Below, one piece after another: positions 55,978 to 64,000 of a stretch of DNA of 64,000 bases; position 1 is the first letter of the stretch, and the number at the start of each line of letters is the position of its first letter. The DNA comes from Ariolimax columbianus (taxonomy: Eukaryota; Mollusca; Gastropoda; Stylommatophora; Arionidae): the NCBI GenBank assembly GCA_036924085.1, contig JAVGWX010000007.1:36326248-36390247 (forward strand), in the 5' to 3' direction. The notes below the pieces were generated by a model that searched no databases, was not told the DNA's origin, and saw only the letters and a list, made by a program, of their open reading frames with translations. The translations under genes were made by a program, and so were the position numbers.

Positions 55978-56306
55978 GGGTCACAATGTAGAGCAGCACA
56001 TGAGCTGTAACGGTCAGCGACTCAGAGCTGCAAAGACCCTTCTTCGCCCTTACGTGGTGATCCTTGAGAACAGGTTACAGCAGGACAGACTGACTACGGA
56101 GAAGGGATCGAAGAGAGAAGGCTAGCCCGGTACCCATATATGCCATGCTGAAGTCGGATGTATCGGACCGAAAGGTGCAAATATCGCAGCGAAGCTGTGA
56201 ACTACGACACAACATATTCCGTTCTCTGGACAGCATCAAGCTGCTTGCATAGTCCTTTTCATGGCATGTTAGGGAGAGTTTAAGACCGAACTGCGAAGAA
56301 GAAGGT
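55978..56306 (+). mobile_element. SINE type A copy
   Basis: From gagcagcacatgagctgta through cggaccgaaaggtgcaaata to gaccgaactgcgaagaagaa. The head duplication segment is shortened. Confidence 0.9.
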
Positions 56307-56539
56307 AGCTACAATCATACGCTGTAATCTCAATCCGTGGGAATAATTCCACCTAACCCGCCATCTTATGAGACATATTGAGAACGTATGAGTCTGACCG
56401 GAATGCAATGATACCCATTCTTAACAGAACTAACAGAACAGATACACAAACTTATCTTCCATCTTTATCTTATTATTATTCTTGATTTTCTTCTTGTTTT
56501 CTTTTTCGTCTTTTTTCTTTCTTTTTTCTTCATCTTATC

Positions 56540-56795
56540 CTTCGGGGACGGCATGGGCTAGTGGTTAAGCAACACGGCTCACAACCCGAAGGTGCTGGGC
56601 TCGCTCTCCAATCTCAGCATCGGCCGTTACTCCGGGGAAGCAAATCATTAGAAAATGCAGAAGGAGTCAGCCCACTACATAAAAATCCATGCCGAAGTCG
56701 GATGCACGGGGCCGACAGACTCAAAATAAAAACATGGTGCAACGCACACCGCCTTGTGGAATAGAGAAATAAGGCGAACGCAAAAAAACAAACAA
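56540..56795 (+). mobile_element. tRNA-derived SINE type C
   Basis: GGGCTAGTGGTTAAGC is a clear A box, and gctgggctcgctctcc holds a degraded B box. The 3' part resembles SINE type A in segments such as tgccgaagtcggatgcac. It ends aaggcgaacgcaaaaaaac. Confidence 0.65.
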
Positions 56796-57289
56796 ATTCT
56801 GCCGTCTCCTATTCCTTTTTTTCTTCTTCTTCTTTCAATTCGATTTTTCTTTTCCGGTAACCTAGGAGTCCGTTATCGTATAGCATCTAACTATTTTGAA
56901 TTGTTTGTTTAAATTGATGTCAGTCTGTGCCCAGAATTTCTGTCTCAATCAAGGTTATTCCCATCCATTTATGAATATTTGATGTCGAGCTCAACTAAAG
57001 TGTACCGACTCTCCCATTCCTGCGACTACTCCCTGGGGTAAAGACTTGGCTAGACCAAACGAAATGGACTATTGACTGTACCTTAGAAAAATGTGTTCTG
57101 TTCTTGCGTCTTATTATTAGTATTCGTATTATTGATATTCTGTGTCTGCGACAGAACTAACTTGATACCCAGCCTAATTACTTCACGATTCAAGTCTACC
57201 GAACTGTAAATGGGTACCTGACTCTTTTAGACAAGGCAAGACAGCGAGAAAGTGACTGGCACCCACTTATACAATCTATGGATAGGTAG
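56796..57289. other. No recognisable gene
   Basis: gtaaatgggtacctgactct near 57,207 looks SINE-like, but no second copy was found in this window. Confidence 0.4.
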
Positions 57290-57402
57290 AATGAGATCTC
57301 ATGTGGAAGCTGTACGGAAGTGCACTGCGCCTCTAGACGACTGCTGCCTTTGTTAGAGTCATTGAAGTCGAGGTCTGAAGATGAACGAGGAAGAAGAAGA
57401 AA
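57290..57402 (+). pseudogene. Extreme 3' end of family B LINE
   Basis: LYGSA and TTAAFVRVIEVEV are readable in one frame, followed by gatgaacgaggaagaagaag, the GAA tail seen also at 46,250 and 60,340. Confidence 0.6.
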
Positions 57403-57589
57403 AAGACATCCAACTACAATATCTGCTTTGTGGGCTAATTGTATCTGAACAGTTTATTATCTTTATTATGGCATTATATGGATTATGATGGGATTTGTCC
57501 TTCTTGCCAAGTCAGTGGCCTATTGAATCATCTAAGTTATTTTAATCTTTTTCAGTTTTCTCTTCCCAGTAATGCTGGTTCACTCTCTT

Positions 57590-57761
57590 TAATTTCGACC
57601 GCTGGATCGTGTTTGTTCATAGGCCATCTCCACACACCGTTTCTATCCCATAATTTCGATCACAGGATCGTGTTTCTACATAGGTAATCTCATTACATCT
57701 TATCTGTCCATAAATGTCGGTCGTTTAATCGTTTTCGTCCCATCCTCACATCTTATTATGA
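57590..57761. repeat. Degenerate 62-67-bp repeat split by a SINE
   Basis: ttcga-c-ctggatcgtgttt and catcctcacatc motifs repeat at 57,595, 57,655 and 57,715, and again after the SINE at 58,255. Confidence 0.5.
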
Positions 57762-58250
57762 TCAAGATTCTGGGCAGTGCATGAGGGGCAGCGGTCAGCG
57801 ACCCAAAGCTGACTGCCAGAGTCAAGGCCAGCGAACCAGAGCTGACTGCCAGAGTCAAGGTCAGCGACCTACAGCTGACTGCCAGAGTCAAGGTCAGCGA
57901 ACCAGAGCTGACTGACAGAATCAAGGCCAGCGAACTAGAGCTGACTGCCAGAGTCAAGGCCAGCGAACCAGAGATGACAAGACTCTTATACACCTCTACG
58001 TGGTGATCCTGGATAACAGACTGCAACAGAGCAGACTGGCCAAGGAGAAGGGACCAAAGAGGGAGGGCTTACCCGGTACTCAAAAATGCCTGCTAAAGGT
58101 GGATGTGTCGGACCGAAAGGTGCAAATGTCGCAGTAAAACTGTAAACGAGGACACAACGCATTCCGTTCTCCGGACAACATCCTACTACTTGCAAAACAC
58201 TTTTCAGTGCTTGGTAGCTGGAGATTGAGAACGAAGAAGAAGTAGAAGAA
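57762..58250 (+). mobile_element. SINE type A with internal 33-bp array
   Basis: Standard head (ctgggcagtgcatgaggggc) and 3' half (tcggaccgaaaggtgcaaat to gagaacgaagaagaagtaga). The head segment gctgactgccagagtcaagg then ccagcgaaccaga is present about five times (57,790-57,980) instead of once. Confidence 0.92.
57795..57975. repeat. 33-bp repeat, about 5 units, inside SINE type A
   Basis: cagcgaaccagagctgactg-type units. Normal SINE copies have only two partial motifs 33 bp apart. Confidence 0.95.
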
Positions 58251-58329
58251 ATGTGTTCGTCACATCCTCACATCGTACCTGTTCACTAATGTCGAACGTT
58301 TGTTGGCATGGCTAGTACTGAGTTATACT

Positions 58330-58745
58330 CGTGATTAGTTTGTGGCGTTTGAGTGACCTTTCTTATTTTCAATCTGTTTCTCTAGTGTTTCTTTAACCTC
58401 GCCAATTCATATTTTTCTAGGTCGTCGTCTTGCTTTGAAGTTCTGCTGACTGGTGTTATAAGTTCGTGCAGCAGATGGGCTAGCTGATCTCTCTGTCATA
58501 TGTGCAAACCAATTGATTCTCGGTCTGTAAATAGATCAAATGTGGGGGCAATGTTTTCACTTTCGGTCTCGTATTGTCTGAGAACATACCGCATTTTTCA
58601 AACATCTCTGTTCAGTCGCTGTGATCTTTCGTACTTGGGCCTTGGTCTGATACCATATTTCACACTAACAGCTGGCAGTTGGTACCAATATGATTTTCAA
58701 CATTTGTCTTTATTTTTACTCCATTTGAAGGCTTGATACCTTAGT
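58330..58745 (-). pseudogene. LINE RT C-terminal fragment
   Basis: Minus strand: INWFAHMTERS, TSQQNFKARRRPRKI and GEVKETLEKQIENKK (58,515-58,365). These correspond to the FGH-R, GRPR-W and tail regions. Upstream pieces are badly decayed. Confidence 0.55.
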
Positions 58746-58849
58746 AACGATCCATAAATTCATTATTCATTCAGTTCAATTCAAGTGCCGTCTCCACAAC
58801 AACGGCTTGCTGCAGTGGATCTCCAACATTCTCTATCTCTCGCCCTGGT

Positions 58850-59577
58850 GATACACACAGACAGACACACAGACAGACACACAGACAGACACACAGACAG
58901 ACACACAGACAGACAGACACACAGACAGACACACAGACAGACAGACACACAGACAGACACACAGACAGACAGACACACAGACAGACACACAGACAGACAC
59001 ACAGACAGACAGACACACAGACAGACACACAGACAGACACACAGACACACAGACAGACACACAGACAGACACACAGACAGACAGACACACAGACAGACAC
59101 ACAGACAGACAGACACACAGACAGACACACAGACAGACACACAGACAGACAGACACACAGACAGACACACAGACAGACACACAGACACACACACATACAC
59201 ACAGACAGACACACAGACAGACACACAGGCAGACACACAGACAGACACACAGACAGACAGACACACAGACACACATACACACAGACACACAGACAGACAC
59301 ACAGACAGACACACAGACAGACACACAGACAGACAGACACACAGACAGACACACAGACAGACACACAGACAGACAGACACACAGACAGACACACAGACAG
59401 ACACACAGACAGACACACAGACACACAGACACACATACAGACACACAGACAGACAGACAGACACACAGACAGACACACAGACAGACACACAGACAGACAC
59501 ACAGACACACAGGCACACAGACACACAGACAGACACACAGATAGACACACAGACAGACACACAGACAGACACAGACT
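58850..59577. repeat. ACAGACAGACAC-type array, about 725 bp
   Basis: Alternating 8- and 12-bp blocks of acagacac and acagacagacac. Open in several frames on both strands purely by composition (QTDRHT, VCLSVC). Confidence 0.97.
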
Positions 59578-59780
59578 GCTGCTCGTCCATGGCTTGATGT
59601 TATCCCCGCAGCTCTGTCGACCTCGTGCTCGATCGCCTTCACCCTTTCCCTCTGGTATGTTTTTTCCCCAAGAGTGTCATGTCTTGTAATGTGACCAAAT
59701 GTATGATTTTTGGGGATCTATATGTCTTTCAACAAGTTCCGTCTCACCCCTAGCTTTTATAGGACCTCTACATTTATTAG

Positions 59781-59804
59781 TTTTTGTTTCCATGAAATGC
59801 AACC
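59781..59804. repeat. Target-site duplication, left copy
   Basis: ttttgtttccatgaaatg then caaccca. The right copy at about 60,356-60,380 differs at two positions. Confidence 0.8.
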
Positions 59805-60355
59805 CAATAAATACAACATTAGATTGATGTCCCAAAAAACAGATCTAGCCCAACAGTGGATTCCGGCCCACTGTGGGATACCTGGAAACAAGAAGGCAGA
59901 TGAGCTCACAATAACCGGAAGTGGCGGCAAGCAGACTCACGATCCACAGAACTATAAAACAGCAAAGACACTCATCAACGATCCATGGGGAGGAAGTGGG
60001 GATACCATCACAAGGACTACAAGCCATAAAATAACAACATAGACAAAATTGGCAGATATGAGCAGATAAACATCTTCAGACTCAGAATGAGACATTGCAG
60101 ACTCAAAGCCCACTTCCAAAGGATGGGTCCACAGACACCGCCACGTGCGATTCTGGAGCACCCAAACAAACACCTGAACATATCTGGCAGAACTGACCTA
60201 TTTATACAGACCAAAAAGAGGCAGTCTTGCCCGGATGAGCGACAATGGTTGAAAAACTGTGGGGGACAGGTAAAGACCTGAAAGATAGCCTTTTTCGTGA
60301 ATCTCACCGGGTTAAATGCATAGCATCAGTTGATCGAAGAAGAAAAAGAAGTTAG
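59805..60355 (+). mobile_element. 5'-truncated family B LINE insertion (RNase H end to GAA tail)
   Basis: QQWIPAHCGIPGNKKADELT (about 59,851) is the RNase H His-Asp region, with the histidine and the terminal aspartate intact. The C-terminal domain follows in frame-shifted pieces: INIFRLRMRHCRLKAHFQRM, GPQTPPR and RQSCPDERQWLKN. Then comes FVNLTG (about 60,292) and the tail gatcgaagaagaaaaagaag. Near-identical flanks of about 24 bp show it was inserted as this truncated unit into an older minus-strand RT. Confidence 0.85.
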
Positions 60356-60582
60356 CTTTTGTTTCCATGAAATGTGACCCATTCTTCTATACATTTCCAC
60401 CGACTTTATTCTATCTGCTGCTTGTTCACTGTCAAAGTTTCCGCACCGGACAGTAGTGTTGAGTATATATCCCACTTGATCACTCTTATTTTTAAGTTGT
60501 ATCCTAGCTCTCTAGATGTGAATATCTTCTTCATGTTGTTGAATGTTTCGTTTGCCAAACCTATTTTCCTCTAGATCTAATT

Positions 60583-60780
60583 TTACCATTTGCCATCACC
60601 GGTTGAATATTATGTTTGAGTTTTCAACAATTCCATTATAATCTATTTGCTTTCAATAATTAATCATCATCATTGTGTGGCGTGTAGACTGACGTAAAGT
60701 GATCATGTATCTCCACAACATCATGTCTTGAGCGCTGTTTATCAGTTCTCCAGTTGCAGCCATCTATACAAACATTTTAA
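60583..60780. other. Unassigned interval
   Basis: No feature recognised. Confidence 0.4.
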
Positions 60781-60789
60781 ACTACTCAG

Positions 60790-60791
60790 AA

Positions 60792-60828
<37 letters not shown>

Positions 60829-60885
60829 CCCTCTCTCTCTGTTTATCTCTATTTCTTTATCTCAATCTCTATCTCTTTCTTGGCC
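60790..60885. repeat. (CT)n microsatellite
   Basis: Impure CT repeat of about 90 bp. Confidence 0.95.
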
Positions 60886-61319
60886 TGTATGTCGTCCCCT
60901 ATCAAGCAAACCGTCCGGTAATTTAGCCAACCGTTAGATTGTGTCCAGACCGATCTCTGTCCGATACCGTCCCCTCAAACAGATGATCCGTTTGTCCTGA
61001 TGTCAGTGATACATTGTCTTTGTCAACCGACCGTCAGCCACAACCTCATTAATCTTCTATGCTGTCCGTTGGATATTATTCTTCTTCACTAAAACTACAT
61101 CCATGTGACTTCCAGTAATGACGATACTTGTTTACTGATTGTCCATGATGCTCTTCCATGTGACAGAACGGACTCTTATTTAATACATATGATACATATG
61201 TATTCTGCTAGTTACTTCCATTGACAATAGAAATTGTTACACAATAAGAACAACAACAGCCTTCCAGCAGAGATACCAGCAAACGTCCGCTAATTATGGA
61301 CTGGGGGATGTACACCAAT
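60886..61319. other. No recognisable gene
   Basis: No element or conserved frame recognised. Confidence 0.5.
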
Positions 61320-61995
61320 TCACATGAGAGCATCAACGACAATCTTGTTCTAGACCCAGAAATGGACATTCACATTGGCAAAGCTTCTGCTACATTTTCT
61401 CGCCTCACAACGCGTGTTTGGGAAAACTAAAAACTCACAATTAAAACCAAGGTATGTTTTGTCATCATGCTCCTGTATGGTAGCAAAGATTGGGGAACCT
61501 ATGACAAACACGCAGCGGTTTAACACCTTCCAAATACGTCGCATTCGATCAGTTCTTGGAATTACTCGGAGAGACAGAATGACAAATGCAGAGGTGGACT
61601 CTCGCACCGGTCTTCCAAACATGTATACTGTCATTAGACAACAAATATATAGGCAGCATGTACGCATTCGACGCTTGCAAGATGTTCGCATTACCAAAGA
61701 TATCCACTATGAACAGCAAGGCAACAGTCGACCGACCACAGTTCAAAGATTTGTGTTAGCCTAATATGAAGACTCTGGGCATGAGGACATCTTAGGAAGA
61801 CGAAGCTGCAGCCCGATCCAAGTGAAGATGTACCCTGAAGGACCAGCTCACATTTGGCGAAAAAAGCTCTTCCAACACGGAGAACAGAAAAGATCAGGCC
61901 ACAAGAAAAAAAAAAAAGCTAAGTAGAATTTTCTTTACCACTCCAAAATCATAACATCCTATAGTCAGTCATGACAGAAAAGTGCTACTAACTAA
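61320..61995 (+). pseudogene. Family A LINE RT C-terminal region and 3' UTR (unexpanded reference)
   Basis: DPEMDIHIGKASATFSRLTT and RVWEN (61,352-61,428), then QRFNTFQIRRIRSVLGITRR and DRMTNAEVDSRTGLPNMYTV (61,517-61,635), ITKDIHYEQQGNSRP. The tail has EDEAAARSK and FGEK-like text, then acacggagaacagaaaagat at 61,876 and a short A run. The 3' UTR ends with atagtcagtcatgacagaaa. This copy lacks the array found at the same site at 1,400. Frameshifts present. Confidence 0.85.
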
Positions 61996-62393
61996 CTAAA
62001 TTATGCAGACTTGGAAAGTAAGAAGTCATGTTTTATGATGTTTTACAGCACAAGAGACTGTGAGAATTTAACCACCTTACCAAACTGGCAATATATATAG
62101 CGTTGTTCGTCAACGGTTCTGTATTATCGCGAGACATATCAAAACTGGCGTATACAAACTCTGTTATTAATGACGTAATTCGTCACGCACAAAAATGTAA
62201 CCCGAGTAATGTAAAACTACATAGGCAGCTTCTTGTGACGATTAATGGACTCTATATTGGAGAGAAAATTACCTGGCCACAGGACCACATTACGCTTGTC
62301 ATAAATACGACAATGGGCAGACAATATCATAATGTCAAGCAAATGATCCTTTCTATTTCGTTGCAATATGGGGCAAGGGGGGGGGGGGGCTGG
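61996..62393. other. No gene; G tract
   Basis: G run at about 62,377-62,388. An open frame over this interval has no recognised features. Confidence 0.5.
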
Positions 62394-62800
62394 GGGTTGA
62401 AGCAGTGGTTTCGAGGTAAAGTGTTCGTCTCGTCTGGTGCTCAAGTTTGCGGGCATCAAATCACGGTGAAGACTGAATTTTTTACATGGATCATCCGATA
62501 AAAATTCCCCTAGTCTCTGCGTAGTGAGATCAGACACCCGTGTGCCACTGCACACACGTTAAAAAATCCCTTGGCAGTTGGAAATCGAAAAGAGTAGGCT
62601 TAACGACCGCTGCTCTTTCACAATTCAAGTAAAAAATCTACTTACATTATTCTAAGAATTCTCGATTCACATATGTCTAAAAAATGGGGACTGTGTAGCT
62701 ATAACATCATGTCTTGGTTTTGTGGTTAGCGGAGCGGCAATAGATGGCGTCTAACAGGCTGCGGGTCTACCTTGCTCTAATTTTCGCTTCCACCACCAAC
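62394..62800 (+). mobile_element. SINE type B, second copy
   Basis: gtggtttcgaggtaaagtgt (A-box region) and gcgggcatcaaatcacggt (mutated B box) align to 55,285-55,345. Then cccttggcagttggaaatcg and aaaagagtaggctta, and gctgcgggtctaccttgctc in the 3' part. Confidence 0.8.
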
Positions 62801-62994
62801 AGTACCAACAATAGGCGATCGAATATTCCAGGAACTACCAACAGACACTGGAATTGACCTCACAAGTCACCAGCGGATGTTTGCCGGCAAAAAGATAAGA
62901 TATGAAACAAAGGTGGTCACACCTCCCTATGACACAAGTGGACTGAAGGATGGGCGGATTAACTCAAGGATTAATAGAGGGACAGACAGTGGGA

Positions 62995-63230
<236 letters not shown>

Positions 63231-63284
63231 GACAGCAAGTTATGTGCTCGTGCAGAAGTGATCTCTTTCCCTTAAAACGTGAAG

Positions 63285-63935
63285 AGTGCAATCGCGTATC
63301 AAGTGTCGCGTTCAAGTGTCTCAAACAATCGTGTACCAAGTGTCGCGTACCAAGTGTCTCAAACAATCGCGTACCAAGTGTCTCAAACAATCGCGTACCA
63401 AGTGTCTCAAACAATCGCGTACCAAGTGTCTCAAACAATCGCGTACCAAGTGTCTCAAACAATCGCGTACCAAGTGTCGCGTACCAAGTGTCTCAAACAA
63501 TCGCGTACAAAGTGTCTCAAACAATCGCCTACCAAGTGTCGAGTACCAAGTGTCTCAAACAATCGCGAACAAAGTGTCTCAAACAATCGCGTACGAAGTG
63601 TCTCAAACAATCGCGTTCAAGTGTCTCAAACAATCGCGTACCAAGTGTCTCAAACAATCGCGTACCAAGTGTCTCAAACAATCGCGTACGAAGTGTCTCA
63701 AACAATCGCGTACTAAGTGTCTCAAACAATCGCGTTCAAGTGTCTCAAACAATCGCGTACCAAGTGTCTCAAACAATCGCGTACCAAGTGTCTCAAACAA
63801 TCGCGTTCAAGTGTCTCAAACAATCGCGTACCAAGTGTCGCGTACCAAGTGTCTCAAACAATCGCGTACCAAGTGTCGCGTACCAAGTGTCTCAAACATT
63901 CGCGTACCAAGTGTCTCAAACATTCAAACATTTTG
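63285..63935. repeat. 24-bp minisatellite, about 26 units with 14- and 20-bp variants
   Basis: Unit gtaccaagtgtctcaaacaa then tcgc. Inserted gtgtcgcgtaccaa blocks and shortened gttcaagtgtctcaaac units break the period. Followed by an A run at 63,944. Confidence 0.95.
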
Positions 63936-64000
63936 CTTATTTAAAAAAAAAAAAAACGGCAGCGAAAATAATATAACCAATCTGAGCTTTGTTAACAATG

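Larger units (their letters stand above)
58780..60582 (-). pseudogene. LINE RT thumb to end, split by a nested LINE and by an array
   Basis: Minus strand, high to low coordinate: ANETFNNMKKIFTSRELGYN, LKIRVIKWDIYSTLLSG, AETLTVNKQQIE (60,560-60,400). A nested LINE piece (59,805-60,355) with target-site duplication follows. Next are [20 protein letters not shown] then [13 protein letters not shown] and [12 protein letters not shown] (59,705-59,590), the array, and finally [20 protein letters not shown] (58,860-58,790). The last two blocks would be adjacent in the native protein (DNI-WT-SL, DRE-WR). Confidence 0.75.

Noticed and set aside
58771..59642. Cysteine/valine-rich frames over the ACAGACAG array
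   Set aside because: Pure simple-repeat translation.

Overview
The window looks like intergenic or intronic DNA from an animal genome that is saturated with mobile elements and tandem repeats. The mix of many degenerate non-LTR retrotransposon (LINE) families, LINE-type RNase H tails, a Penelope-like element with a GIY-YIG nuclease, a mariner remnant, a hAT-derived GTF2IRD2-like pseudogene and tRNA-derived SINEs suggests an invertebrate, most plausibly a lophotrochozoan such as a mollusc. That is inference; no host gene confirms it. I could not support any intact host protein-coding gene, rRNA gene, functional tRNA gene or CRISPR array. A 100-N run at 51,727-51,826 marks an assembly gap.

Layout. 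0-3 kb: LINE reverse transcriptase (RT) remnant followed by 18-bp and 43-bp arrays. 3.7-11 kb: several LINE pieces, including an RT (6.2-8.7 kb) with two internal minisatellites. 11-15 kb: LINE RNase H regions, one carrying a 53-bp array and a nested Penelope-like insertion. 16-19 kb: RT remnants and a 31-bp array. 20-22.3 kb: hAT/GTF2IRD2-like pseudogene with an internal 61-bp array and an inserted SINE. 22.3-25.6 kb: back-to-back RT remnants and an RNase H tail. 26.5-28.7 kb: 42-bp array and RT pieces, one with a 59-bp array. 29.5-31.2 kb: SINEs. 31.2-37.2 kb: one continuous array of about 6 kb built from CAA/CAT/CAG triplets. 38.7-41.2 kb: RNase H-bearing LINE split by forty 37-bp units. 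41.3-47.9 kb: SINEs, RT, endonuclease and RNase H fragments and a second Penelope-like copy. 48.1-50.5 kb: 20-bp and 25-bp arrays, the latter with higher-order structure. 50.7-58.7 kb: RT pieces, gap, mariner, SINEs. 58.8-60.6 kb: RT split by an ACAGACAG-type array and by a nested LINE with target-site duplication. 61.3-64 kb: RT, SINE and arrays.

Main observation. At least seven minisatellites lie inside recognisable mobile-element sequence. In six, a related copy or the flanking native sequence shows the unit was an ordinary single-copy piece of the element, and the unit edges fall on a short direct repeat already present there. Unit lengths often cluster at 53-61 bp. Several two- or three-copy duplications in other element remnants look like early stages. 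The window therefore appears to preserve successive steps of minisatellite birth from transposon coding sequence. Long open frames over the arrays, up to about 2,000 codons, are composition artefacts and are not annotated as genes.
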